Part shown: positions 45,445 to 54,511 of the stretch, in pieces | Layout of the letters: each line of letters starts with the position of its first letter | How positions within the stretch are numbered: position 1 is the first letter of the stretch | Source: Paratractidigestivibacter sp963630635 | Lineage (GTDB): Bacteria; Actinomycetota; Coriobacteriia; Coriobacteriales; Atopobiaceae | NCBI GenBank assembly: GCA_963630635.1 | Contig: CAVGOA010000002.1 | Location: forward strand, 1 to 64,000 | Reading direction: 5' to 3' | Length of the DNA: 64,000 bases | Position numbers and translations under genes: made by a program | The notes under the pieces: model-generated | Seen by the model: the letters and a program-made list of their open reading frames with translations, nothing else | Told to the model about the DNA's origin: nothing | The model's database searches: none

Positions 45445-46923
45445 GTGCGACCCAAGCAAACCGCGTCACAAACCGACGGCGTGGAGTACCGCCGGGCAAA
45501 GACATGGCAGATCGCCATGACAATGATGTCCAACTCGCTCTCGATGACGTTCTACACGCTCATTGGCTATATGAGCTACCTCGCCAACGCGGGCTACGGC
45601 ATCGCCCTTGCCGCCGCGGGCGTCATCCTCACGGTGACGCGCCTGTTTGACGGCGTCATCGACCCGTTCTTGGCCCTTCTCATGGACCGCGTGAACACCA
45701 AGCACGGTAAACTGCGCATCTTCATGGTCGCGGGCTGGGCCCTTCGCACCTTGGCCGTGTTGCTGCTCTTTGTCTGGCTCAGCGACGCGGGCCACGGGCC
45801 GGTTCTCTTTGTTGTTCTCTATTGTCTTTACATCATTGGTGCATCTACCTGCGACATCGCAGGCAACATGGCCGCGGCCGTCATCACCAACGACCCCCAG
45901 CAGCGCCCGATGGTGGGCGTATGGGGGACCGTCTACGCCTACCTGGTGCCCACGGTTCTCTCGGCCCTTATCGTGATGCTGGTCCTGCCGCGCTTTGGCA
46001 ACGAGTACACCGCGCAGATGCTCTCGGCCACGGCGCTCATCATCGTGCCCGTCTCGCTGGTGTTTCTCGTCTTGACCTGCATTGGCATCTCCGAGGCCGA
46101 CAAGCCCCAGAACTTCGAGAACGTGAGCGCCGCGGGCGACGACGCCGGGGTCACGCTCGCCGACATGTGGCGCCTTATCAAGGCCAACCGCCCGTTCCAG
46201 ATGTATGTCCTGCACTGCGTCTCGTCCAAGCTCTCGCAGCAGACCATGAGCCAGGCCATCGTGACCACCGTGGTCTTTGGCATCTTGATCGGCAACATCC
46301 AGTACGGCACCATGATCAGCATCGTGGCTATGCTGCCGTCCATCATTTTTGCAATCGTCGCAGGCAAGTTCTGCGGCAAGGTTGGCAGCAAGAAAATCGC
46401 CGTCTTTGCCATGCTCGCAGGCATAGCCGCCACAGTGATCATGGTCATCTTCTGTGCCGCCATCGACATGACCACAATCGCGAGTTTCTCGGTCCAGATG
46501 ATTGTGTTCTTTATCCTCATCCTTATCATCAACGGCCTTAAGATGTGCATCACCACGGCCGACAACGCCATGCGCTCGGACGTCATCGATTATGAGCTTT
46601 CGCGCTCGGGCAAGTACCTGCCTGCCGTGGTCAACGCCACATACAATGTCATTGACCAGGTGATTTCTTCTTTGGGAAGCACCATCGCGGCCGTGTGCAT
46701 CTCTTTTGTGGGCTATGCGTCCACCACCCCGCAGCCCACCGACCCCTCGACGCCCGCCCTTAAGGCAATGGGGCTGTTCCTCTACTTTGGCCTGCCCGTG
46801 CTGGGCTGGCTGATAGGCCTGTTTGCCATGAAGCACTATGACCTGGGCCGCACTCGCATGGTCGAGGTCCAAAAGGACATCGCGGCCAAGAAGGCCGCCC
46901 TGCACAGCGCAAAGGAGGCCTAG
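45445..46923 (+). CDS. GPH-family (MFS) glycoside-pentoside-hexuronide transporter
   Basis: A 492-residue, 12-helix cation-sugar symporter. Family marks include the early RLFDGVIDPFLALLMDR motif and KHGKLRIFM after helix 2, and ADNAMRSDVIDYE in the second half. The GTG start has AGAAGGAGG. It heads an operon with GH2, GH78 and GH1 enzymes, so it likely imports an intact plant glycoside that these enzymes dismantle inside the cell. Confidence 0.92.
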   Translation: MRPKQTASQTDGVEYRRAKTWQIAMTMMSNSLSMTFYTLIGYMSYLANAGYGIALAAAGVILTVTRLFDGVIDPFLALLMDRVNTKHGKLRIFMVAGWALRTLAVLLLFVWLSDAGHGPVLFVVLYCLYIIGASTCDIAGNMAAAVITNDPQQRPMVGVWGTVYAYLVPTVLSALIVMLVLPRFGNEYTAQMLSATALIIVPVSLVFLVLTCIGISEADKPQNFENVSAAGDDAGVTLADMWRLIKANRPFQMYVLHCVSSKLSQQTMSQAIVTTVVFGILIGNIQYGTMISIVAMLPSIIFAIVAGKFCGKVGSKKIAVFAMLAGIAATVIMVIFCAAIDMTTIASFSVQMIVFFILILIINGLKMCITTADNAMRSDVIDYELSRSGKYLPAVVNATYNVIDQVISSLGSTIAAVCISFVGYASTTPQPTDPSTPALKAMGLFLYFGLPVLGWLIGLFAMKHYDLGRTRMVEVQKDIAAKKAALHSAKEA

Positions 46924-46926
46924 GCG

Positions 46927-49164
46927 ATGAGAAGAACATTTGAGCTCGCGGGCCCCTGGGACTTCTCCCGCGAGGGTGCAGGCGCCGAGAAGGTCATGCT
47001 GCCCCACACCTGGAACGCCGTGGACGGCCAGGACGGCGGCGGGGATTACTGGCGCGGGCAGGCGACGTACGAGACCGTGCTGCCGGCGCTGGGCCTTGAG
47101 GCCGGCGAGGAGGCCTGGCTTGAGTTCGAGGGCGCCTCGCAGGTGGCAGACGTCTACGTCAATGGGACGCAGGTCGCGCGGCACGAAGGCGGTTACTCGA
47201 CGTTTCGCGTGAACGTCACCGGGGCGGTTGACGGCGCGGCGGGCGACCCGGCCGGTGGCGCGGCGGGCGACCCGGCGGGCGGTGAGACACACCTGGCCGT
47301 TGTTGTGGACAACTCGGTAAGCCAGACGGTCTACCCCCAGACGGCCGATTTCACCTTCTACGGCGGGCTTTACCGTCCGGTGCGCGTCGTCGTGGTGCCG
47401 CGCACCCACTTTGCCCTGGGGCGCGACGGCGGGCCCGGACTCTACGCCACGCCCACCGTCGACCTGACGGCCCGCACGGCCACGGTCGAGCTTGAGGCCT
47501 GGGTCGAAGGCGCGGCCGCAGGCGAGGTTGTGACCTTCGAAGTCGCAGGTCAGCGCGTCGAGGCACCGGTTGACGCAGATGGCTGCGCCCGCGCGCGGGT
47601 TCTTCTCGCCGATGTCCACCTGTGGGACGGCCTGGACGACCCCTACCTGTACACGCTGTGCGCACGCCTGGCATCTGGCGACGAGAAGAGCATCCGCTTT
47701 GGCTGCCGCGTAATGCAGGCCACAAGCGAGGGCTTCTTCCTTAACGGCCGCCCCTACCCGCTGCGCGGCGTCTCTAGGCACCAGGACCGCGCGGGCGTGG
47801 GCAGCGCGCTGACGCCTGCGATGCACCGCGAGGACATGGCCCTTATCCGCGAGATGGGCGCCAATGCCGTGCGCCTGGCCCACTATCAGCACGCGCAGGA
47901 TTTCTACGACCTGTGCGATGAGCAGGGCATTGTTTGCTGGGCCGAGGTACCGGTGATCACCATGCGCCTGAACGGCGGCGACGCCAACGCCCTCTTGCAG
48001 ATGCGCGAGCTGATCGAGCAGAACCGCAACCACGCGAGCGTCTATTGCTGGGCGCTCTCTAACGAGATCACGACGGCCAGCGCCATCGACGACGCCCTTC
48101 TCGCCACCTTGAACAGCCTGAACGACCTGGCTCACGAGCTTGACCCCTCGCGCCCCACCGCCAACGCGCACGTCTTTATGTTGGACACGGCAAGCCCCAT
48201 TGCCCACCTGGCAGACGTCAACGCCTACAACCTGTATTACGGCTGGTACGTGGGCGAGCTTGAGCAAAACGACGAGTTCTTTGACGCTTGGCACGCCGCC
48301 TATCCCAACGAGGCCATGGGCCTTACCGAGTACGGCGCCGACTGCAACCCGCAGTTCCAGGCGGCCGAGCCCGCGCGCGGCGACTACAGCGAACAGTACC
48401 AGTGCCTCTACCACGAGCATATCCTGCGCATGCTGGAGGCTCGCCCTTGGATGTGGTGCTCGTTTGTATGGAACATGTTTGACTTTGGCGCAGACGGCCG
48501 CAACGGCGGCGGAAACGACGGCAAGAACCAAAAAGGCCTGGTCACGATCGACCGCAAGGTGCGCAAGGACGCGTTTTACCTCTACCGCGCTTTTTGGTCC
48601 AAAGAGCCATTTGTCCACGTGTGCGGGCGACGCTACGCCCACCGCGCCGAGGACGTGACCGACGTCGTGGTGTATTCAAACCAACCGCAGGTAGAGCTGT
48701 ATGTCGACGGCAAGCTTGCCGGCAGCAGCGACGCCGGACGCGTCTTTAGGTTTAAGGTCGCGTTGACCGGGCGCCACACGATTTGCGCCCGTGCGGGGCA
48801 GCTGAGCGACACCATCGAGGTCGAGCGCGTGACCCAGGCAGACCCGGCCTATACCCTGCAAAGCGACGAGGAAGTGGTCAACTGGTTTGACGACATCGTC
48901 ATCGACCCGACGTTCTTCTCGGTCAAGGACACCATCGGCGAGCTGCAGGCCCATCCCGTGGCGGGCGTCATCGTGGGCCGCATGATGAAGGCGGCGGCCG
49001 AGCGCTACGGCGGCGACGTGGCGAGTCAGGCCATGGACAACCCGGCGATCCGCCAGATCATGGAGCGCTCGAGCCTGGAGAGCCTGCTTACCCAGGCGGG
49101 CGCGGCCGACCCGCAGACCATTAAGCAACTCAACGACGCGCTGCAGAAGATCGAGAAGCCGTAG
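46927..49164 (+). CDS. Glycoside hydrolase family 2 (beta-galactosidase/glucuronidase-like)
   Basis: A retaining exo-glycosidase of 745 residues. It has the N-terminal jelly roll (SQVADVYVNGTQV, HEGGYSTFRVNVT), the Ig-like domain, and the TIM barrel with acid/base in WALSNE and nucleophile in LTEYGAD. The sequence RHQDRAGVG matches the family arginine motif. A GDPAGGAAGDPAGGE repeat (about residues 107-121) is a local duplication. After the barrel, the last 100 residues are a helical extension (WFDDIVIDPTFFSVKD...). No signal peptide. It starts three bases after the transporter stop. Confidence 0.9.
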   Translation: MRRTFELAGPWDFSREGAGAEKVMLPHTWNAVDGQDGGGDYWRGQATYETVLPALGLEAGEEAWLEFEGASQVADVYVNGTQVARHEGGYSTFRVNVTGAVDGAAGDPAGGAAGDPAGGETHLAVVVDNSVSQTVYPQTADFTFYGGLYRPVRVVVVPRTHFALGRDGGPGLYATPTVDLTARTATVELEAWVEGAAAGEVVTFEVAGQRVEAPVDADGCARARVLLADVHLWDGLDDPYLYTLCARLASGDEKSIRFGCRVMQATSEGFFLNGRPYPLRGVSRHQDRAGVGSALTPAMHREDMALIREMGANAVRLAHYQHAQDFYDLCDEQGIVCWAEVPVITMRLNGGDANALLQMRELIEQNRNHASVYCWALSNEITTASAIDDALLATLNSLNDLAHELDPSRPTANAHVFMLDTASPIAHLADVNAYNLYYGWYVGELEQNDEFFDAWHAAYPNEAMGLTEYGADCNPQFQAAEPARGDYSEQYQCLYHEHILRMLEARPWMWCSFVWNMFDFGADGRNGGGNDGKNQKGLVTIDRKVRKDAFYLYRAFWSKEPFVHVCGRRYAHRAEDVTDVVVYSNQPQVELYVDGKLAGSSDAGRVFRFKVALTGRHTICARAGQLSDTIEVERVTQADPAYTLQSDEEVVNWFDDIVIDPTFFSVKDTIGELQAHPVAGVIVGRMMKAAAERYGGDVASQAMDNPAIRQIMERSSLESLLTQAGAADPQTIKQLNDALQKIEKP

Positions 49165-49176
49165 GAGGTGGGAACT

Positions 49177-51483
49177 TTGACGCAAACAAGCACGATCGAG
49201 GACGCGCTGCGAGCCGCCTTCATCGAGGTGCCGCGCGAGTTTGTCGAGGGCACGGTCGAGGTGTTTGAGCAGGTCATCGACGTTGACGCGACGGGCTGCG
49301 GCGAGAAGGGCGCGGCCGTGCGCAAGGCGACCCTCACCCTCACGGCCTTAGGCGTGGCCCACGCCACCATCGACGGCGAGGCGGCAAGCGACGCGTTTCT
49401 CGCCCCCGGCTTCACCTACTATCCCCACGAGCTGCACTACCAGGCCTTCGACGTGACGGCCGCCCTAGCCACCCCCGGCGCGCACACGCTGCGCGTCGCC
49501 CTGGGCCAGGGCTGGTACTGCGGCCGGTTTACCTGCGAGAACAAGACGCAGATGTACGGCGAGCGCCCGGCCGTCTCGTGGGTGCTGGACGTCGAGAAGN
49601 NNNNNNNNNNNNNNNNNNNNNNNNNNNNNNNNNNNNNNNNNNNNNNNNNNNNNNNNNNNNNNNNNNNNNNNNNNNNNNNNNNNNNNNNNNNNNNNNNNNN
49701 NNNNNNNNNNNNNNNNNNNNNNNNNNNNNNNNNNNNNNNNNNNNNNNNNNNNNNNNNNNNNNNNNNNNNNNNNNNNNNNNNNNNNNNNNNNNNNNNNNNN
49801 NNNNNNNNNNNNNNNNNNNNNNNNNNNGTCGCCGTGACCGCGCGGCCTGACGGCACGACTATCGTCGACTTTGGACAGAACATGGCGGGTGTCGTGGTTA
49901 TCGACCCTTCCCTCATGGCGAGCGACCACATCCACCTGCGCCACGGCGAGATCTTGACGCCCGCAGGCGACCTGTACACCACCAACCTGCGCCGCGCCAA
50001 GGCCCAGGTCGACTACCACAAGGGCACGAGCGCCCGCCCTTGGCACGTCACCTTCTCTTACATGGGCTTTCGCTACGTCGAGATATCCGGCTGCCCCTGG
50101 CAAGAAGGGCTTCTTGCCGCTCGCCCCGTGCACACGCAGATGGAGCGCACGGGCCACTTTACCTGCGGGCACGCCGGTGTCACGCGCCTTTACCTCAACC
50201 AGGTCTGGGGCCAGCGCAGCAACTACGTCGAGATTCCCACCGACTGCCCGCAGCGAGATGAGCGCCAGGGCTACACCGGCGACGGCCACGTCTTTGCGCG
50301 CACCGGCGCCTACAACTTTGATATCCAGGCCTTCCTGCGCAAGTTCTGTGCCGATATGCGCGCCAGCCAAAAGGACAATTCCGAGGGCTACGTGCCCGCG
50401 ACCGTTCCCGCCGTGGGCCCCACCGGCATTGGCTTTGTGACCATGCAGGGCTGGGGCAACGCCTGCACCATCGTGCCCGAGCTTTTATACGACCAGTTTG
50501 GGTGCCTGGACGCCGTGGCCGAGCAGTACGACTGCATGAGGCGCTTTGTCGACTGCGAGCTGTCCCGCGCGGGCAAGAAGCACCTGTGGTGCGCGCCCAA
50601 CCTGGGCGACTGGCTTACCCTGGGCCGCGACGTCAAGTACATGGCCATGCACAACGGTCCCGTCTCCAATGCGTTTCTCGTCAATGACCTGCGCATCCTT
50701 GTGCGGGCGGCCGAGCTTTTGGGGCACGCCGGCGACGCTGCCCACTATGCGGCCGAGCTTGAGCAGGTGCGGGCGGCCTACATCAAGAAGTACGTGACCC
50801 GCGGGCTTTTTGGCCGCGAAGCGCCGCGCCTGGCCGAGGACTACCAGGGCGCCTACATCATGGCGCTGGCCTTGGTCATACCGCGCGAAGGCGAGCACGC
50901 CGAGCTATGGCGCGCCCTCTTTTCTTGTCTAGTCGAGAAGATCCGTCGCGAGGGCATGCAGACCGGGTTCTTCTCCACGCAGCACCTCTTGCCGCTTTTG
51001 GTCGAGGGCGGAGAAGAGCGCCTGGCCTTTGACCTGCTGCTTCAGCCCGAGTGCCCCGGCTGGATGTACGAGGTCGACCGCGGCGCCACCACCATCTGGG
51101 AGCGCTGGGACGCACTGCGCCCCGACGGCTCGGTCAACGAGGACAGCACTACCAAGGGCGGGGACAACATGGTGTCGTTTAACCACTACGCGTTTGGCTC
51201 GGTGGGCGAGTTCTTATACCGCTACGTGCTGGGAGTCCAACCGGCGGCGCCCGGGTTTACGAAGGTCCTGGTGCAGCCGCACGTCGACGTGCGGCTGGGG
51301 CACGCGGAAGGGTCGTACGTATCGCGCGCCGGCAAGATCGCGTCTGCCTGGCGAGTCGAGGGCGGGCAGGCCAGCTTTGACATCGAGGTGCCCGTCGCCA
51401 GCCGCGTTGTTCTCCCCAACGGCGAAACGCACGAGGTCGAAGCCGGGACGCATCACTTTACCTGCGAGATCGCGGGTAACTAA
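49177..51483 (+). CDS. Alpha-L-rhamnosidase (GH78), second copy, with internal gap
   Basis: Removes alpha-L-rhamnose. The TTG at 49177 lies eight bases after AGGAGG; a GTG at 49168 overlaps that site. The frame is kept across a 228-base gap. After the gap, FGQNMAGVVVI and the GH78 signature PTDCPQRDERQGYTGDGH are clear, and the C-terminal domain closes with a beta-sandwich (PGFTKVLVQPHVD...). About 769 residues. It is the third gene of the transporter-GH2-GH78-GH1 operon, 12 bases after the GH2 stop. Confidence 0.9.
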   Translation: MTQTSTIEDALRAAFIEVPREFVEGTVEVFEQVIDVDATGCGEKGAAVRKATLTLTALGVAHATIDGEAASDAFLAPGFTYYPHELHYQAFDVTAALATPGAHTLRVALGQGWYCGRFTCENKTQMYGERPAVSWVLDVEKXXXXXXXXXXXXXXXXXXXXXXXXXXXXXXXXXXXXXXXXXXXXXXXXXXXXXXXXXXXXXXXXXXXXXXXXXXXXVAVTARPDGTTIVDFGQNMAGVVVIDPSLMASDHIHLRHGEILTPAGDLYTTNLRRAKAQVDYHKGTSARPWHVTFSYMGFRYVEISGCPWQEGLLAARPVHTQMERTGHFTCGHAGVTRLYLNQVWGQRSNYVEIPTDCPQRDERQGYTGDGHVFARTGAYNFDIQAFLRKFCADMRASQKDNSEGYVPATVPAVGPTGIGFVTMQGWGNACTIVPELLYDQFGCLDAVAEQYDCMRRFVDCELSRAGKKHLWCAPNLGDWLTLGRDVKYMAMHNGPVSNAFLVNDLRILVRAAELLGHAGDAAHYAAELEQVRAAYIKKYVTRGLFGREAPRLAEDYQGAYIMALALVIPREGEHAELWRALFSCLVEKIRREGMQTGFFSTQHLLPLLVEGGEERLAFDLLLQPECPGWMYEVDRGATTIWERWDALRPDGSVNEDSTTKGGDNMVSFNHYAFGSVGEFLYRYVLGVQPAAPGFTKVLVQPHVDVRLGHAEGSYVSRAGKIASAWRVEGGQASFDIEVPVASRVVLPNGETHEVEAGTHHFTCEIAGN
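49600..49827. other. Assembly gap (228 N) inside the GH78 gene
   Basis: The gap is a multiple of three and the reading frame continues on both sides, so its length is plausible. Confidence 1.
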
Positions 51484-51516
51484 CGCAAGCAACCAACAAT
51501 TGAAAGGCAACCCATC

Positions 51517-52827
51517 ATGAACAAGCTTCCTAACGATTTTCTTCTGGGCGCAGCAACCGCGGGCCAGCAGGTCGAGGGCCAAAACGACAAGTGCGACGTG
51601 TGGGCGATGGAGCACATCGAGCACTCGACCTACAACGACCTCTCGGGCGACGCGTGCGACCACTACCACCGCTACAAGGAAGACCTGTGCCGCGCCGCCG
51701 AAGCCGGCCTCAACGCGTACCGCTTTAGCATCGAGTGGTCGCGCGTCGAGCCCGAGGAAGGCGTCTTTGACGAGGGGGAGATCGAGCACTACCGCCAGAT
51801 GATCCACACCTGCCGCGAGCTGGGCCTTACTCCCATGGTCACACTGCAGCACTTCACTTCTCCCGTTTGGTTGATCAAGAAGGGCGGCTGGGAGGCCCAA
51901 AGCACCGTCGACGACTTCGCGCGCTACGCCGGCCACGTTGCCGAGGCATTGGCCGATGACCTGGGGCTTGTTTGCACAATCAACGAGGCCAACATGGGCA
52001 CGCAGATCGCGCGCCTTATGAAGCGCTACGAGATGATGGCGCGTCTCGCTGCGCAAAAGACCGCGGCGGCGAAGGACCAGGGCAGCAGCGATAACCTGGA
52101 CAACAACGTGCAGATGGGCATCAACCTGCAGCAGATGATGGAGCAACAAAAGCTTCAGGCCGCAGAGTACCAGCAGGTCTTTGGAACGCCCGACCCGCAC
52201 GTCTTCCAGTCGGCCCGCACAGAGGCCGGCGACGCCATCGTCATGCGTGCGCACCAGGCAGCTCGCGAGGCCATTCGCGCCGCTGCGCCGCAGGCCAAGG
52301 TTGGCCTGACGCTGTCCCTCCACGACATCCAGTGGATTCCAGGCGGCGAGCAGGTGGCCGCGGCCGAGTGGGACGAGGAGTTCACCCACTACCTGCCCGC
52401 CCTTGCCGGCGACGACTTCTTGGGCGTACAAAACTACGCGCGCGCCATCGCCGGCCCCGAGGGTGACCTGCCCGTTCCCGAGGGCGCCGAGGTCACGCAG
52501 GCCGGCTACGAGTACTACCCGCAGGCGCTTGAGCACGTGATTCGCAAGGTGGCGGCGGGATTTAGCGGCGACCTGTACGTCACCGAGAACGGCATCGCGA
52601 CCAGCGACGACGAGCGTCGCTGCGAGTTCATCGATGCGGCCATTGCCGGCGTGCACCGCTGCCTGGCCGACGGCCTGCCCGTGCGCGGCTACTTCTACTG
52701 GAGCCTTTTGGACAACTGGGAGTGGCAGCACGGTTTTAGCAAGACCTTTGGCCTTATCGCCGTGGACCGCGCGACTCAAGAACGCACCTCAAAACCCAGC
52801 CTTTTCCACCTGGGGGCAATGCGGTAG
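51517..52827 (+). CDS. Glycoside hydrolase family 1 (beta-glucosidase)
   Basis: A 436-residue retaining beta-glycosidase. It has the N-terminal FLLGAATAGQQVEG, YRFSIEWSRVEP, the acid/base Glu in TINEAN (usually NEP), and the nucleophile in YVTENG; YFYWSLLDNWEW closes the barrel. A Gln/Met-rich insertion follows the acid/base loop (about residues 170-215). No signal peptide. Last gene of the operon; with GH78 it could remove rhamnose then glucose from rutinoside-type compounds, which is inference. Confidence 0.92.
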   Translation: MNKLPNDFLLGAATAGQQVEGQNDKCDVWAMEHIEHSTYNDLSGDACDHYHRYKEDLCRAAEAGLNAYRFSIEWSRVEPEEGVFDEGEIEHYRQMIHTCRELGLTPMVTLQHFTSPVWLIKKGGWEAQSTVDDFARYAGHVAEALADDLGLVCTINEANMGTQIARLMKRYEMMARLAAQKTAAAKDQGSSDNLDNNVQMGINLQQMMEQQKLQAAEYQQVFGTPDPHVFQSARTEAGDAIVMRAHQAAREAIRAAAPQAKVGLTLSLHDIQWIPGGEQVAAAEWDEEFTHYLPALAGDDFLGVQNYARAIAGPEGDLPVPEGAEVTQAGYEYYPQALEHVIRKVAAGFSGDLYVTENGIATSDDERRCEFIDAAIAGVHRCLADGLPVRGYFYWSLLDNWEWQHGFSKTFGLIAVDRATQERTSKPSLFHLGAMR

Positions 52828-52851
52828 GGCGGTTTAGCGGGGCCCGGGATT

Positions 52852-52995
52852 AATCCGCCTGACTCATCCCGCTTTAAAATCGGTTTCCTTGAGTAGCCAA
52901 AGATAGATCGCCGGCGTTTGCCCAGTTGGCAGACGCCGGCGATTGCATGTCTACTCGGCAAGTTGAGATTTAATCCGGGATGAGTCAGCCGGATT
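52852..52995. repeat. Nested inverted-repeat element after the GH1 gene
   Basis: Outer arms of about 29 bases (CTGACTCATCCCG on the left, CGGGATGAGTCAG on the right), a middle GAGTAG/CTACTC pairing, and an inner 16-base hairpin (52907-52922 with 52928-52943) form a nested structure in non-coding DNA between the GH1 and dapH genes. Confidence 0.8.
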
Positions 52996-53058
52996 GCCAG
53001 CAGGGCCCCACCGCGCCGCGCGTCCCTGCGACCGCGCTGGCGCCGCGCCCGCGAACCC

Positions 53059-53763
53059 CTACAGGCTGCGCAGGGCGTCTACCAGGGCAACCTTGCCCTC
53101 GGCGACCTCGCTGGCCTGCTTGATGACGCGCGCGGGGATGCCGGCCACAACAGTGCCGGGCGCCACGTCCTCGACGCACACGGCGCCGGCGGCCACAACG
53201 GCCCCCTTGCCCACGCGCACGCCCTCGAGAACCACGGCGTTCGCACCAATAAGGACGTCGTCCTCGATGATGACGGGGGTGGCACTGGCCGGCTCAACCA
53301 CGCCGGCTAACACGGTGCCGGCACCAATGTGGCAGCGCTTGCCCACGGTCGCGCGGCCGCCCAGGACAGCGCCCATGTCGATCATGGTGCCCTCGCCAAT
53401 GACCGAGCCGATGTTGATCACGGCGCCCATCATGATGACCGCGTTGTCGCCGATCTCGACCTTCTCGCGAATAATCGCGCCCGGCTCGATGCGGGCGTTG
53501 ATGCCCAGCTTGTTGAGCATGGGCACGCCGGTGTTGCGGCCGTCGTTCTCGATCACGACGTCGGCCACGGCGTCGCCGGCCGCCTCAAGCACGGAGCCGA
53601 GCTTGGCGTAGTCACCAAAGACGACCTTATCGGCGCCCTCGCCAAAGACGTGGTCGGCGGCGGACAGGTCTATCTGAGCGCCTTCCGCAAGCTTGAGATA
53701 GATCTTGACCGGGGTCTTCTTAGGGGCAGTCGCGATGTAGTTGATGATTTCCTGAGCGTCCAT
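53059..53763 (-). CDS. dapH: Tetrahydrodipicolinate N-acetyltransferase
   Basis: Acetylates tetrahydrodipicolinate in the acetylase branch of lysine/diaminopimelate synthesis. The 234-residue protein has the DapH N-terminal domain (MDAQEIINYIATAPKKTPVK) and a left-handed beta-helix of hexapeptide repeats (GDNAVIMMGAVINIG, GANAVVLEGVRVGKGAVVAA). A GGAGAA box precedes the ATG. Last gene of lysA-dapA-dapB-dapH, 22 bases after dapB. Its presence says this organism uses acetylated, not succinylated, intermediates. Confidence 0.94.
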   Translation of the reverse strand: MDAQEIINYIATAPKKTPVKIYLKLAEGAQIDLSAADHVFGEGADKVVFGDYAKLGSVLEAAGDAVADVVIENDGRNTGVPMLNKLGINARIEPGAIIREKVEIGDNAVIMMGAVINIGSVIGEGTMIDMGAVLGGRATVGKRCHIGAGTVLAGVVEPASATPVIIEDDVLIGANAVVLEGVRVGKGAVVAAGAVCVEDVAPGTVVAGIPARVIKQASEVAEGKVALVDALRSL

Positions 53764-53785
53764 GCGCGGGTGTTCTCCTTACGGG

Positions 53786-54511
53786 TTAATTCTCAAACAT
53801 CAGCTGGTCAAACGTGTAGAATCCGGGCTCGTCGCGCGCCAGCAGGCGCTTGGCCGCACCCACGGCGCCGTTCACGAAGATCTGGCGGCTGGTCGCGCGG
53901 TGCGTAAGGCAAATCTCTTCATCCGGGCCAAAGAAGTGCACCTCATGGGTGCCGGCCACGGTTCCGCCGCGCAGCGAGTGCATGCCCACCTCGCGAGCCG
54001 GGCGCACGCCCACCATGCCCTCGCGGCCATAGGCAACCGGGCACTCCCCCGCCGGGTCGACCGCGTCAAGCAACAGCTTTGCCGTGCCCGAGGGCGCGTC
54101 GGCCTTCTGGTTGTGGTGAGTCTCGACAATCTCGGCGTCCCAGGCGCCCAGGGCCGCCGCGGCCTCGCGGGTCACGCGGGCCAGCACAGCCACGCCCAGC
54201 GAGTAGTTGGCCGACCAAATCACGCGGGTCTTCTCGCCAAGGGCCTTAACGCGGGCCAGCTCATCGGGGGTGTAGCCGGTAGTGCCGCTTACCAGGGCGG
54301 CACCGGTGCGCTCAACGTAGGCCAAGACGTGCGGCAGCGACGCCTTGTTAGAGAAGTCGATGACAAGCTCGGCGGCGGGCGCGGCAGCGTCCAGCTCGGC
54401 GGCATTGGCCACGTCGTAGGTGCCCACAACCTCAAAACCGCCGTCGGCCTCCAAGGTCTGGCGAATCAAGGTGCCCATGCGCCCGGCGCCAACCAGGATG
54501 ACGCTAACCAA
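53786..54511 (-). CDS. dapB: 4-hydroxy-tetrahydrodipicolinate reductase
   Basis: NAD(P)H-dependent reductase in lysine synthesis. The 241-residue product has the Rossmann motif ILVGAGRMGTLIRQ at the N-terminus, VSGTTGYT, and the catalytic ETHHNQKADAPSGTA motif. The start is a TTG at 54511 overlapping the end of dapA by eight bases, so the two are translationally coupled. Confidence 0.95.
   Translation of the reverse strand: MVSVILVGAGRMGTLIRQTLEADGGFEVVGTYDVANAAELDAAAPAAELVIDFSNKASLPHVLAYVERTGAALVSGTTGYTPDELARVKALGEKTRVIWSANYSLGVAVLARVTREAAAALGAWDAEIVETHHNQKADAPSGTAKLLLDAVDPAGECPVAYGREGMVGVRPAREVGMHSLRGGTVAGTHEVHFFGPDEEICLTHRATSRQIFVNGAVGAAKRLLARDEPGFYTFDQLMFEN

Noticed and set aside
45466..48642. 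A 1058-codon minus-strand frame opposite the transporter and GH2 genes
   Set aside because: It crosses two clearly coding genes and has no recognisable domain; an antisense artefact.
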